A DNA stretch of 64,000 nucleotides from Albibacterium profundi (GCF_042159835.1 NZ_JBBVGT010000002.1:1240001-1304000); one strand, 5' to 3'. Positions 1 through 8,769 are shown, counted from the stretch's first letter. Numbers and translations are program-made. The notes: a model not told the origin generated them from the letters alone.

Positions 1-287
1 ATACTGTGGTTGCGGCACAAACTGGAATTTCCGGTAGTACCAAAGTTGGAGAAAATGTAGTTTTAGGTGGACAAGTCGGAGTTGCCGGCCACATTACTGT
101 GGCAAATGATTCACAAGTACAGGCGCAATCTGGAATCAACCGATCTATTACCGAAGTCGGAAAAAAATGGGCTGGTACTCCAGCTATTAAATATACCTCT
201 CAAATGCGAATACAGGTTACGTTGCAGAAGCTGCCTGGGCTTGAGAAGCGGATAGAGCAATTGGAAAACTTAATAAATAAAAGTTAA
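1..287 (+). CDS. lpxD: UDP-3-O-(3-hydroxyacyl)glucosamine N-acyltransferase, C-terminal part
   Basis: The reading frame is open to the window edge, so only the last 94 or so residues are present. They show left-handed beta-helix hexapeptides (GENVVLGGQVGVAGHITV) followed by a helical tail ending in a leucine-rich helix, as in LpxD. LpxD adds the second 3-hydroxyacyl chain to the glucosamine during lipid A synthesis in the cytoplasm. The neighbours settle the call: lpxC-fabZ and lpxA follow directly, with only 34 bp to the next start. LpxA and LpxD share the fold, but lpxA is present separately downstream. The upstream start is outside the window. Confidence 0.88.
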   Translation, partial: TVVAAQTGISGSTKVGENVVLGGQVGVAGHITVANDSQVQAQSGINRSITEVGKKWAGTPAIKYTSQMRIQVTLQKLPGLEKRIEQLENLINKS

Positions 288-321
288 CTTTAATCTAGAA
301 TCGAAAGCGAAGTTTGAAAGA

Positions 322-1734
322 ATGAATGCTAAACAGAGAACTATTAGAAATGAAGTGAAGATCTCAGGCGTAGGATTACACACCGGAAAGCCTGCTTCTT
401 TAACATTTAAAGCCGCTCCGGAGAACCACGGATATAAATTCAAAAGGGTTGATTTAGAAGGAACTCCTATTATTGACGCCGATGTTGATAATGTTAGCGA
501 TACTTCAAGGGGGACTACTATTTCACAGAACGGTGCTAGTGTTAGTACAATAGAGCATTTATTGGCTGCATTGGTTGGTATGGAAATCGATAATGTATTA
601 ATCGAGATCGATGGGCCTGAGGTTCCTATAATGGATGGAAGCTCATCTTTCTTTGCCGACGCCATTGAAGAAGCGGGCTATGTTACGCAAAATGTAGATC
701 GTGAGTACTATGTAATCCCACACAATATGCACTATTCGGAGCCGGACCGGAAAGTGGAAATGGTAGCGATGCCTCTTGATGATGGTTATCGATTGACTTG
801 TATGATTGACTACAATTCTCCGGTATTGGGCAGCCAGCACGCATCTATATCAAATATTGACGAGTTCAAGACGGAGATCGCTTCATCTCGGACTTTCTGC
901 TTCCTTCATGAATTAGAAGCTCTCGTAGAGCATAATCTTATTAAAGGAGGAGATCTTAATAACGCTATTGTTATTGTTGATAAACAGGTTAATGAGGACG
1001 AACTTACAGAGCTTGCTAAACTGTTCAACCGTAAAGATATCAAAGTTGCTAAAGAAGGAATTTTAAATAATATAGAGTTAAGGCACCAGAATGAACCAGC
1101 TAGGCATAAGCTCCTAGATATGGTGGGTGATCTTGCTCTGATTGGAATGCCAATAAAAGGGCATATTATGGCGGCAAGACCTGGTCACGCCGCAAATGTT
1201 GCATTCGCTAAGAAAATTAAAGCTGCCATTAAAAAGGAAAGAAATAAAAAACGGGTTCCGACATATGACCCATCCGCGAAACCATTGTATGACGTGGTTC
1301 AAATTATGGATATTTTGCCACATCGGCCACCGTTCTTGTTTATTGATAAAATAATGGAGCTGTCTAAAACTCACGTAGTCGGAGTGAAAAATGTGACAAT
1401 GAATGAAAGTTTCTTTCAGGGACATTTTCCGGGAGCACCTGTTTTCCCAGGTGTAATTCAGGTCGAAGCGATGGCACAAACGGGTGGGATTTTAGTATTA
1501 AGTACGGTGCCGGATCCTAGGAATTACTTAACTTTGTTCTTAAAAATCGATAACGTAAGGTTCCGTGCGCAAGTTTCTCCTGGAGATACTGTTGTCTTTC
1601 GTTGTGATCTGATGGAACCTATTCGAAGAGGTATTGCACAAATGAAAGGTGTTGGGACTGTCGGTGAGAAGGTAGTTGTAGAAGCCGAGATGATGGCTCA
1701 AATAGTTAGAGTAAAAGACAGCGAAACTACGTAA
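322..1734 (+). CDS. lpxC/fabZ: Bifunctional UDP-3-O-acyl-GlcNAc deacetylase / 3-hydroxyacyl-ACP dehydratase
   Basis: A 470-residue fusion. Residues 1 to about 300 are LpxC, the zinc deacetylase that commits UDP-acyl-GlcNAc to lipid A. It shows the zinc ligand H79 in STIEHLLAAL, the HKLLDMVGDL segment with the second His and the Asp, and the catalytic His in RPGHAANV. Residues from about 325 are FabZ, the hot-dog fold dehydratase of fatty acid elongation, with PHRPPFLFID and the catalytic GHFPGAPVFPG and VEAMAQ segments. The fusion is standard in Bacteroidota and couples lipid A commitment to fatty acid supply in one polypeptide. It lies in an lpxD-lpxC/fabZ-lpxA operon, 2 bp from lpxA. Confidence 0.97.
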   Translation: MNAKQRTIRNEVKISGVGLHTGKPASLTFKAAPENHGYKFKRVDLEGTPIIDADVDNVSDTSRGTTISQNGASVSTIEHLLAALVGMEIDNVLIEIDGPEVPIMDGSSSFFADAIEEAGYVTQNVDREYYVIPHNMHYSEPDRKVEMVAMPLDDGYRLTCMIDYNSPVLGSQHASISNIDEFKTEIASSRTFCFLHELEALVEHNLIKGGDLNNAIVIVDKQVNEDELTELAKLFNRKDIKVAKEGILNNIELRHQNEPARHKLLDMVGDLALIGMPIKGHIMAARPGHAANVAFAKKIKAAIKKERNKKRVPTYDPSAKPLYDVVQIMDILPHRPPFLFIDKIMELSKTHVVGVKNVTMNESFFQGHFPGAPVFPGVIQVEAMAQTGGILVLSTVPDPRNYLTLFLKIDNVRFRAQVSPGDTVVFRCDLMEPIRRGIAQMKGVGTVGEKVVVEAEMMAQIVRVKDSETT

Positions 1735-1736
1735 AT

Positions 1737-2534
1737 ATGATTCAACCATTAGCTTATATTCATCCTGAAGCAAAAATCGCTAATAATGTAGTTATTGAGC
1801 CTTTTGTTACGATTCACAAAAACGTTGAAATCGGCCAAGGTACTTGGATTGGTTCCAATGTTACTATTATGGAAGGCGCTAGGATCGGTAAGGGGTGTAA
1901 GATTTTCCCCGGTGCTGTTATTTCGGGAATACCACAAGATTTGAAATTTGACGGTGAAGAGACTACTGCTGAGATTGGTGACAATACAACGATCCGGGAG
2001 TGCGTAACCATTAACAGGGGTACAAAAGATAGATGGAAAACCGTTGTCGGCAAAAACTGTCTGATTCAAGCCTACAGTCATATTGCACATGATTGTGTTG
2101 TTGGTGATAATTGTATCTTTTCAAATAGCAGTACATTGGCTGGACACATAACGGTAGGAGATTATGTGGTTTTGGCAGGAATGGTGGCTGTACACCAATT
2201 TTGTAGCATTGGCTCTCATGCTTTTATTGCCGGAGGCACGTTAGTACGTAAAGATGTTCCGCCATTTGTGAAGGCTGCAAGAGAACCTATTGCCTATGTT
2301 GGCATCAACTCAGTGGGACTCCGTAGAAGAGGCTTTTCATCAGAGATGATTAATGAAATCCAAGATATCTACAGAACATTGTTCGTGAAAAACAATAATT
2401 TGTCAAAAGCGCTAGGGATTATCGAGACCGAATATAAACCAACGGAAATACGAGATGAAATTATAGATTTTATCAGAAATTCTAACCGTGGTGTAATGAA
2501 GGGCTTTGGACAAGGCAAATTAGGGGTCATGTAG
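1737..2534 (+). CDS. lpxA: Acyl-ACP--UDP-N-acetylglucosamine O-acyltransferase
   Basis: A 265-residue protein of typical LpxA length. It transfers the first 3-hydroxyacyl chain from ACP to UDP-GlcNAc, the opening step of lipid A synthesis in the cytoplasm. The N-terminal two thirds are hexapeptide repeats of a left-handed beta-helix. The segment around HIAHDCVVGDNC carries the catalytic His, and AGMVAVHQFCSIG and NSVGLRRRGFS are LpxA signatures. The C-terminal helical domain starts near residue 190. The ATG starts 2 bp after the lpxC-fabZ stop, which suggests translational coupling. An ABC ATPase gene follows 4 bp downstream. Confidence 0.96.
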   Translation: MIQPLAYIHPEAKIANNVVIEPFVTIHKNVEIGQGTWIGSNVTIMEGARIGKGCKIFPGAVISGIPQDLKFDGEETTAEIGDNTTIRECVTINRGTKDRWKTVVGKNCLIQAYSHIAHDCVVGDNCIFSNSSTLAGHITVGDYVVLAGMVAVHQFCSIGSHAFIAGGTLVRKDVPPFVKAAREPIAYVGINSVGLRRRGFSSEMINEIQDIYRTLFVKNNNLSKALGIIETEYKPTEIRDEIIDFIRNSNRGVMKGFGQGKLGVM

Positions 2535-2538
2535 ATAA

Positions 2539-3156
2539 ATGGACATTATACTTGAAAATGTCGGTAGACGATTTAATCAAGAATGGATCTTTAGGAAGAT
2601 TAACTGCCATTTCATTCAAGGAGAATCTTATGCGATTCTGGGTCCTAATGGCTCTGGGAAGTCAACTCTATTGCAAATTTTATCGGGCAGTCTAAGCGTA
2701 TCGGAAGGCAAGATTAACTATTTATCTAACTCTAGGCCTGTCGACATCGAGTCTGTGTTTGGTTATCTCTCAATCGCTACACCTTACCTTGAGCTGATAG
2801 AGGAATTCACATTGAGTGAGTTAATCACATTTCATTTTCGGTTCAAAAACATCCTTGAAGGGTGGGACGTTCAGCGAATGGTCGACTTTCTCGGGCTAGT
2901 ACGATCAAAGAATAAAGAAATTCGATATTTCTCTTCCGGAATGAAACAGCGTGTCAAGTTACTGTTAGCTTGTTGCACAAACAGTCCGGTTTTATTGCTT
3001 GACGAACCGACCACTAATCTTGATCGAGAAGGCGTTGATTGGTACCTTCATTTAATAGAGAAGTTTTCACAAAATCGTTTGCTTGTTGTCTGCTCAAATC
3101 AACCGGAAGAATATACTTTTTGTAATAATCACTTATTGATTGATAGTTATAAATAA
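2539..3156 (+). CDS. ABC transporter-type ATPase, stand-alone subunit
   Basis: A 205-residue nucleotide-binding domain. Walker A is GPNGSGKST at residues 35-43, the signature is SSGMKQ at 132-137, and Walker B is LLLDEPTTNLD. No permease gene lies nearby, so substrate and partner are unknown. Its place directly behind lpxA (4 bp) in a lipid A operon suggests a link to envelope or lipid biogenesis, but this is inference from context. The signature motif departs from LSGGQ (SSGMK), a variant also known from lipid and cytochrome-c type exporters. Confidence 0.85.
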   Translation: MDIILENVGRRFNQEWIFRKINCHFIQGESYAILGPNGSGKSTLLQILSGSLSVSEGKINYLSNSRPVDIESVFGYLSIATPYLELIEEFTLSELITFHFRFKNILEGWDVQRMVDFLGLVRSKNKEIRYFSSGMKQRVKLLLACCTNSPVLLLDEPTTNLDREGVDWYLHLIEKFSQNRLLVVCSNQPEEYTFCNNHLLIDSYK

Positions 3157-3190
3157 ACTTGTCGGCAGGCCTGTTTATTGATGAAAAAAC

Positions 3191-3198
3191 TATCTTTG
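3191..3198 (+). promoter_or_regulatory. Promoter -7 element of efp
   Basis: TATCTTTG matches the Bacteroidota -7 consensus TAnnTTTG, 36 bp ahead of the efp ATG. No TTG lies 17-23 bp upstream, so the -33 half is not recognisable. It indicates that efp is transcribed apart from the lipid A operon. Confidence 0.65.
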
Positions 3199-3234
3199 TA
3201 TAAATGATCAATGTTAAATTAAATTAAAGGAAAA

Positions 3235-3795
3235 ATGGCAAAAGCATCTGATGTAAGGACGGGAAATGTTTTACGGTTTAACGGCGAGTTGGTTACAGTA
3301 GAAGAGTTTATTCATCGAACGCCTGGTAACCTCCGTGCATTCTATCAGGCCAAAATGAGGAATGTAAGAACCGGTAAGTTGGTTGAATACCGTTTTAGAA
3401 CGGACGAGGAAGTAGAAATTGCAAGAGTAGAAACCAGCGATTATCAATACTTATATGACGAGGGTGATTTTTTCGTGGTGATGGATAACAATACATTCGA
3501 TCAGTATAATATACCAAAGCATTTATTTGGTGATTCTGCCAAGTTTTTGAAAGAAGGTATGAATGTAATCGTAGCTTTTGAAAGCGAAGAGCCCATCATA
3601 GCCAGCATACCTGCTAACATAGAACTTGAGATTACCTATACCGAACCAGCGGTTAAAGGAGACACATCAACCGGTGCGATGAAAAATGCAACTGTTGAAA
3701 CGGGAGTTGAGATTAAAGTCCCATTGTTTATAAACCAGGGCGACCGGGTTAAAGTGGATACGCGTACCGGAAGCTATGTTGAAAGAGTAAAATAG
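3235..3795 (+). CDS. efp: Elongation factor P
   Basis: A 186-residue protein with the KOW-like N-terminal domain and two OB domains of EF-P; the C-terminus (GDRVKVDTRTGSYVERVK) is diagnostic. EF-P binds ribosomes stalled on polyproline stretches and restores peptide bond formation. The loop that is normally post-translationally modified reads TPGNLRAF here, so Asn32 stands where E. coli has the modified Lys34 and Pseudomonas/Neisseria have Arg. The protein should therefore act unmodified or carry some other modification. It has its own -7 promoter element and is followed by a hairpin terminator. Confidence 0.97.
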   Translation: MAKASDVRTGNVLRFNGELVTVEEFIHRTPGNLRAFYQAKMRNVRTGKLVEYRFRTDEEVEIARVETSDYQYLYDEGDFFVVMDNNTFDQYNIPKHLFGDSAKFLKEGMNVIVAFESEEPIIASIPANIELEITYTEPAVKGDTSTGAMKNATVETGVEIKVPLFINQGDRVKVDTRTGSYVERVK

Positions 3796-3811
3796 TTCAC
3801 TTTTATAGATT

Positions 3812-3852
3812 CAAAGAGGATTCCTGCTATTGTTGGGTCCTCTTTGTTGTTT
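3812..3852 (+). terminator. Terminator after efp
   Basis: A 9-bp inverted repeat, CAAAGAGGA (3812-3820) and TCCTCTTTG (3838-3846), with a 17-nt loop and a following T-rich stretch. It lies 16 bp after the efp stop and only 14 bp before the ATG of the next gene, so some read-through is likely. Confidence 0.7.
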
Positions 3853-3860
3853 TGTGTAAA

Positions 3861-4451
3861 ATGGAAGGTACTAAAAAGGAATTACGAGCCTTTTTTAAGG
3901 AAAGACGATCTAAGTTAACTGGTTCGGAGGTCGACCTATTCAATGATGGACTGCTTACTCAATTTCAGCAATTTGATTGGCGAGGACTGGAATATGTGCA
4001 TACGTTCCTTCCTATCAAAAAGCAAATTGAGCCCGATACTTATCGCTTGATAGATTGGCTCCGGAAAGCTTTTCCAGAACTCAAGCTCGTTATCTCAAAA
4101 TCGGATTTGAAGACAAATTTAATGGAACACTTTGTCTGGGAAGATGATCTTGCTTTTGAAGTAAACCTCTGGGGAATTGAAGAACCTATCGAAGGCAAAT
4201 CGATTGTTCCTCAGCAGCTTGACGCCGTTATTGTTCCCTTGCTCGCCTTTGACCAAACGGGGCATCGCGTTGGTTTTGGGAAAGGCTTTTACGACCGGTT
4301 TCTGGCTGCATGTAGACCTGATTGTCTAATCATTGGCCTTTCCTTTTTTGCTCCCATAGCAAAAATTAAAGATATAAATCCCTTTGATATTAAGTTAGAT
4401 TTTTGTCTAACACCAGAGCGAATACACAAATTCGAAAACAATCGGACCTAG
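3861..4451 (+). CDS. 5-formyltetrahydrofolate cyclo-ligase
   Basis: A 196-residue protein of the family's usual length. It converts 5-formyl-THF to 5,10-methenyl-THF with ATP in the cytoplasm, clearing an inhibitory folate. The family motif is seen in VPLLAFDQTGHRVGFGKGFY, which forms the ATP and folate site, and the basic N-terminus (KKELRAFFKERRSKL) is also typical. A TTG three codons upstream (3852) is possible, but the ATG at 3861 is preferred. The gene converges on the lipoprotein gene at 4452, leaving no intergenic space. Confidence 0.93.
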   Translation: MEGTKKELRAFFKERRSKLTGSEVDLFNDGLLTQFQQFDWRGLEYVHTFLPIKKQIEPDTYRLIDWLRKAFPELKLVISKSDLKTNLMEHFVWEDDLAFEVNLWGIEEPIEGKSIVPQQLDAVIVPLLAFDQTGHRVGFGKGFYDRFLAACRPDCLIIGLSFFAPIAKIKDINPFDIKLDFCLTPERIHKFENNRT

Positions 4452-4979
4452 CTAATACACCTCTTGCGGAACACAGGTCGTTGTTTTTGTCTTATGCAGT
4501 CGAAAAGGATTATGACTGAATCGGTTTTCTAGCGACAGGGAGTCCTTTGTCTGTTTTATGATCTTAAAACGAGGGAGGTATTGGCCGATGTGATGGCAAC
4601 CGCTGAGCTTTTGGCGCCAATTCTCATGTGTGTACGTAGCTTGGATAAATAAGCTATCGTCGCGGACTTCATAGACTCCACGTGCATATTCAACCCACTC
4701 ACCATTGCCATAGCAAGAGTCGACATCCATTTTTGCTTTCGAGTACGTTTTGATTTTAACGAATACCGAGTCGCAATTAAAACGGAAATCGATCTCTTCA
4801 TATCGAAGAAGCTGATCTTGGTTAGGTATCGAATCAGTGGTCCAATTGCCCTGAAGAAAAACTGCTCCTTCTCCTTGCATATCTGAATTGCGCCTACACG
4901 AACTGATAGCAATAATCAGCATACAAGAAAAAATAATTCCGTATGCTGATTTAAATGATCTTATTGAGCTGATTCCCAT
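4452..4979 (-). CDS. Small lipoprotein downstream of fumC, function unknown
   Basis: A 175-residue protein. The ATG at 4979 is chosen over the upstream in-frame codon at 5021 because it lies 2 bp after the fumC stop and directly precedes a lipoprotein signal with IAISSC as lipobox, so the mature protein starts at Cys near residue 28. The rest is beta-rich with several Cys (RFNCDSV, DSCYGN, LSGCHH) and resembles small secreted Bacteroidota proteins of the lipocalin-like type. The tight link to fumC suggests co-transcription. No enzymatic motif is visible, and a fumarate hydratase function should not be inferred from the neighbour. Confidence 0.75.
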   Translation of the reverse strand: MGISSIRSFKSAYGIIFSCMLIIAISSCRRNSDMQGEGAVFLQGNWTTDSIPNQDQLLRYEEIDFRFNCDSVFVKIKTYSKAKMDVDSCYGNGEWVEYARGVYEVRDDSLFIQATYTHENWRQKLSGCHHIGQYLPRFKIIKQTKDSLSLENRFSHNPFRLHKTKTTTCVPQEVY

Positions 4980-4981
4980 CT

Positions 4982-6379
4982 TTATTTTAAACCACCGATC
5001 ATGTCTTCGGGGCGAACCCATTCGTCAAACTGTTCATTTGTTAATAAACCTAAGGACAAAGCAGCGTCACGCAACGAAGTGTTCTCTTTATGCGCTTTTT
5101 TTGCAATTTTTGCCGCATTTTCATAGCCGATATGAGGGTTTAAAGCCGTAACTAACATAAGTGAGTTGTCGAGATGTTTTTTAATACCATCATAGTTTGG
5201 CTCAATCCCTGAAGCGCAAAGTTCAGTAAATGAAACGCAGGCTTCTCCTATCAAACGAGCACTTTCTAAGAAATTCGACGCCATCATGGGTTTAAAAACA
5301 TTTAACTCGTAATGGCCATTTGAGCCACCAACAGAAATCGCCACATCATTCCCTATTACTTGAGCAGCAACCATAGTTAATGCTTCACATTGTGTTGGGT
5401 TCACTTTACCTGGCATAATCGAAGATCCCGGCTCATTTTCAGGGATGATGATTTCACCAATCCCGGAACGCGGACCAGAAGCTAATAAGCGAATATCATT
5501 AGCTATTTTCATCAAAGAAACAGCCAGTTGCTTTAGAGCACCGTGGCTTTCTACGATCGCATCATGTGCTGCTAAGGCTTCGAACTTATTTTCAGCGGTA
5601 ACAAAAGGTAGTCCTGTGAAATCAGCGATATATTTAGCAACATTAACGGCATAACCTTTTGGCGTATTGATTCCCGTCCCTACAGCAGTGCCTCCCAAAG
5701 CGAGTTGTGATAAATGATCCAGAGTATTTTTTAGAGCTTTTAAACCGAAGTTTAACTGAGCTGTATAACCGGAAAACTCTTGTCCTAAAGTCAGCGGCGT
5801 AGCGTCCATAAGATGTGTTCTTCCGATTTTTACAACATCCTTGAAAGCTTCGGACTTTGCTTGTAATGAATCGCGAAGCTTTTCGACTCCTGGAATAGTT
5901 GTCTCGACAATCATTTTATAAGCAGCAATATGCATCGCTGTAGGGAACGTGTCGTTTGAGGATTGTGATTTGTTAACATCATCATTAGGGTGGATAAAAG
6001 GGCTGCCTTTCCCCAGTTCATTTCCTTGGATTACATGGGCACGGTTGGAAACCACCTCATTCACATTCATATTTGACTGTGTGCCCGAGCCAGTTTGCCA
6101 AATTACAAGTGGAAACTGGTCATCTAATTTGCCATTGAGGATTTCGTCGCACACTTGCGCTATTAAATCACGCTTTTCATCAGGTAAAACCTTCGCATCA
6201 GCATTCGTAAATGCAGCTGCTTTCTTCAGGTATGCGAAAGCGTTTATTATTTCTTTCGGCATGGATGAAGGCGCGCCTATTTTAAAATTGTTTCTAGACC
6301 GTTCTGTCTGGGCTCCCCAGTATTTATCAGCAGGTACCTGGACTTCACCCATGGTATCATGCTCAATTCTGTATGACAT
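4982..6379 (-). CDS. fumC: Class II fumarate hydratase
   Basis: A 465-residue enzyme of the fumarase/aspartase superfamily. It interconverts fumarate and L-malate in the TCA cycle. The superfamily signature GSSIMPGKVNP occupies residues 318-328 and contains the catalytic Ser. The substrate segments TGSGTQSNMNVNEV and QSSNDTFPTAMH and the proton-relay segment KIGRTHLMDATPLTLGQE are intact. The sequence is class II FumC and not aspartase or argininosuccinate lyase, the latter being present elsewhere in this window. It has a TAnnTTTG element upstream and drives a lipoprotein gene 2 bp behind it. Confidence 0.97.
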   Translation of the reverse strand: MSYRIEHDTMGEVQVPADKYWGAQTERSRNNFKIGAPSSMPKEIINAFAYLKKAAAFTNADAKVLPDEKRDLIAQVCDEILNGKLDDQFPLVIWQTGSGTQSNMNVNEVVSNRAHVIQGNELGKGSPFIHPNDDVNKSQSSNDTFPTAMHIAAYKMIVETTIPGVEKLRDSLQAKSEAFKDVVKIGRTHLMDATPLTLGQEFSGYTAQLNFGLKALKNTLDHLSQLALGGTAVGTGINTPKGYAVNVAKYIADFTGLPFVTAENKFEALAAHDAIVESHGALKQLAVSLMKIANDIRLLASGPRSGIGEIIIPENEPGSSIMPGKVNPTQCEALTMVAAQVIGNDVAISVGGSNGHYELNVFKPMMASNFLESARLIGEACVSFTELCASGIEPNYDGIKKHLDNSLMLVTALNPHIGYENAAKIAKKAHKENTSLRDAALSLGLLTNEQFDEWVRPEDMIGGLK

Positions 6380-6399
6380 AGTATTAAGATTTATTTAAG

Positions 6400-6407
6400 C
6401 AAAGTTA
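6400..6407 (-). promoter_or_regulatory. Promoter -7 element of fumC
   Basis: On the minus strand the sequence reads TAACTTTG, matching TAnnTTTG, 20 bp upstream of the fumC ATG. No clear -33 TTG at the expected distance. Confidence 0.6.
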
Positions 6408-6530
6408 ACAATAGTAAACGTTTAGGAGGAATGGACCACATTTTAAATTGTATTTAAAATGATATAAACTCGTGTATTTAAAAATATTTACGCATTTTCG
6501 TTATTTCAAAAATCAAGTTTCCACGATTAC

Positions 6531-7712
6531 ATGCTTAGAAAGTTAAAATTACTATTTTTTATTGTTCTATGTGTTTTTGTCGCCTGCTCCTCTGCTGAAA
6601 GCAAACGGATTAAGGCGGAAAAAAAGCAACAACTAACCGATAGTATACGGCTTATTTACGATCCTGCAAAGGCGGATGCTCGCATTGACGATTTTATGCA
6701 ACGATTGCATAGTCGATCCGGTTTCAACGGAAACGTTTTGGTCGCTAAAAAAGGAAAGATCATATATCAGAATTCGTTTGGTTGGGCAGATTACTTGTAT
6801 CGAGATAGTCTTGATATCGATTCCCAATTTGAGTTAGCATCGGTATCGAAACCGTTTACTGCTACGGCAATTCTAATGCTCGTCGAACAAGGTAAAATAA
6901 ATTTAAGTCAAACAGTCAATGAATTTATACCTGACTTCCCTTACGAGGGAGTCACCATTCAGCAATTGTTGACTCATCGCTCAGGTCTTCCGAATTACAT
7001 ATATTTTATCGATGGCATTTGGAAGGATAAAACAAAAGGTCTTACCAATAAGGAAGCTATAGATTTGCTTATCGAAAAAAAACCAGCCAGATATAACACT
7101 CCCGACACTCGCTTTTTATATAATAATAGCAATTATATGGTCCTTGCGGCTATCATCGAAGTGGTTTCTAAACAGTCTTTTACCGTATTCATGCAAGAAA
7201 ACCTGTTTCGGCCTTTCGGTTTAAAGAATACCGCGGTTTATTCTAAGGCTGATTACGAGGAGATTCCAACAGACGTGGTAGGTCACGACAAAGTTTTTCG
7301 ACGCTCTGTGGTTCAGAATTTTTTAGATGGGCCAGTCGGAGATAAGGGCATCTATAGCACAGTGGGTGATTTGTTCCTGTTTGACAGAGCCCTTTCTGAA
7401 GGAAGAATAATAGGGAAGGAGTTATTAGATTCGGCTTATCAAGGCTATAGCGAACCTGTCCGTGGAGTTTTTAATTATGGGTATGGGTGGCGGCTCTATA
7501 AAGAAGGTGACCATACAGTGGCCTATCATACTGGTTGGTGGCATGGCTTTAAAAATCTTTATGTCAGAGATCTGAAAAATGATATCACCATTGTGCTTCT
7601 CTCCAATATGGCCAATAGTAGCTTAAATCATTTGGATGAAATATATGAGATATTGGACATGCCTGTTATTAGGCGTGGAGCATATAATAGCAATGGAGAG
7701 CTAATAGAGTAA
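6531..7712 (+). CDS. Serine hydrolase of the beta-lactamase/DD-peptidase (class C) family, lipoprotein
   Basis: A 393-residue protein with a lipoprotein signal (VFVAC, lipid-anchored Cys19). The penicillin-binding fold shows the catalytic SxxK as S104-V-S-K107, the second motif Y197-N-N199 and the third motif H333-T-G335, which is the HTG variant of KTG common in esterase-like members. The likely place is the periplasm or outer membrane. Substrates in this family range from peptidoglycan stem peptides to D-amino-acid esters and beta-lactams, so the exact role is open. It is divergent from fumC and has 53 bp to ybaB. Confidence 0.88.
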   Translation: MLRKLKLLFFIVLCVFVACSSAESKRIKAEKKQQLTDSIRLIYDPAKADARIDDFMQRLHSRSGFNGNVLVAKKGKIIYQNSFGWADYLYRDSLDIDSQFELASVSKPFTATAILMLVEQGKINLSQTVNEFIPDFPYEGVTIQQLLTHRSGLPNYIYFIDGIWKDKTKGLTNKEAIDLLIEKKPARYNTPDTRFLYNNSNYMVLAAIIEVVSKQSFTVFMQENLFRPFGLKNTAVYSKADYEEIPTDVVGHDKVFRRSVVQNFLDGPVGDKGIYSTVGDLFLFDRALSEGRIIGKELLDSAYQGYSEPVRGVFNYGYGWRLYKEGDHTVAYHTGWWHGFKNLYVRDLKNDITIVLLSNMANSSLNHLDEIYEILDMPVIRRGAYNSNGELIE

Positions 7713-7765
7713 TATTAAGAACAATTAGTTGAATACAGTGTTTAATCGTTGAAAAACCGAATGTT

Positions 7766-8071
7766 ATGTTTGATAAATTAATGCAGGCTCAGCAGAAAGC
7801 TGAAGAGGTAAAAAAGAGGCTTGACGGGATCAGTGTCTTTGGAGAGGTAGAAGGTGGAAAAATCAAAGTGATAGCCAATGGCAATAAGGAGATAAAAGAG
7901 ATTTCGATTCAGTCGGATTTTTTAGAAGGGGCTGATAAAGAGGAACTAGAGGAGTTACTTGTCATTGCCGTAAACAAGGCGCTTTTACAAGCCGATCAGG
8001 TAAGTCAAAGTGAAATGCAAGCGGTAACTAAGGATATGTTAGGTGGGCTAGGAGGGATGTTTAACAAATAA
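7766..8071 (+). CDS. YbaB/EbfC family nucleoid-associated protein
   Basis: A 101-residue protein matching the YbaB/EbfC family in length and layout: an N-terminal helix rich in Lys and Gln (MFDKLMQAQQKAEEVKKRL), a central beta-sheet with VEGGKIKVIANGN, and a C-terminal helix ending in Gly-rich GGLGGMF. These proteins form tweezer-like dimers that bind DNA without strong sequence preference. It is often coupled to recR or dnaX, but not here. It is followed 14 bp downstream by the UPF0173 hydrolase gene and probably co-transcribed with it. Confidence 0.93.
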   Translation: MFDKLMQAQQKAEEVKKRLDGISVFGEVEGGKIKVIANGNKEIKEISIQSDFLEGADKEELEELLVIAVNKALLQADQVSQSEMQAVTKDMLGGLGGMFNK

Positions 8072-8085
8072 AAAATAATAGCGGA

Positions 8086-8769
8086 ATGAAAGCAACATAT
8101 TTTGGTCATTCGACGGTTCATTTGGACCTAAACGGGACTCGGATTTTATTTGATCCTTTTATTACGCCGAATGAGCTTGCAAAAGACATTGAAATAGGCT
8201 CGATTAATCCTCATTATATTTTTTTAAGTCATTGTCATGGAGACCATGTCCATGATATGGCGCAAATACAACAGCAAAGTGATGCCCAGGTCGTCGCCAT
8301 TGTTGAAACTGGGGACTGGGTACAAAAACAAGGAGTTCCTGAAGATAAGGTTACTGCAATGAATTTTGGAGGGACTATGAACGGTGGGTTTGGGTCGGCC
8401 AAAATAGTCTATGCATTACATACGAACGGAGCGCCGGATGGGAGCTATGCGGGTGCACCTGCGGGATATTTGCTTAAATCACAAGGTAAGACAATTTATT
8501 TCGCTGGGGATACTGCCCTAACACTCGAAATGCAACTGTTGAAAGACGAACAAATTGATTGGGCTTTTCTGCCGATTGGGGGATACTTCACAATGGATGT
8601 AAATGACGCCATTCAAGCCGCTAAGTTAATTAATTGCCAAAATATTATCGGAATCCATTATAACACGTTTCCGCCAATCAAGATTGACGAAGCAGATGCA
8701 CAAAAGCGGTTTCAAGATGTGGGACTTAATCTGCATCTATTAGAAATAGGATCTTCGATCGATTTATAA
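8086..8769 (+). CDS. UPF0173 metal-dependent hydrolase (metallo-beta-lactamase fold)
   Basis: A 227-residue protein of the UPF0173 family. The metal-binding motif HxHxDH is seen as H49-C-H51-G-D53-H54, and further ligand segments are ALHTNG, FAGDTAL and IGIHYNTFPPI. Family members are cytoplasmic beta-lactamase-fold hydrolases without assigned substrates. The start fits: the ATG follows the ybaB stop by 14 bp. A strong inverted repeat follows at 8788. The substrate cannot be inferred from the context. Confidence 0.9.
   Translation: MKATYFGHSTVHLDLNGTRILFDPFITPNELAKDIEIGSINPHYIFLSHCHGDHVHDMAQIQQQSDAQVVAIVETGDWVQKQGVPEDKVTAMNFGGTMNGGFGSAKIVYALHTNGAPDGSYAGAPAGYLLKSQGKTIYFAGDTALTLEMQLLKDEQIDWAFLPIGGYFTMDVNDAIQAAKLINCQNIIGIHYNTFPPIKIDEADAQKRFQDVGLNLHLLEIGSSIDL

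Noticed and set aside
1114..1479. 121-codon ORF on the minus strand inside lpxC-fabZ
   Set aside because: Shadow of the coding frame; Cys/His/Trp-rich composition typical of antisense translation.
322..1734. LpxC-FabZ fusion as a novelty
   Set aside because: This fusion is the normal form in Bacteroidota.
4452..4979. Naming the small lipoprotein a fumarate hydratase
   Set aside because: It lacks every fumarase motif; only the neighbour would suggest it.
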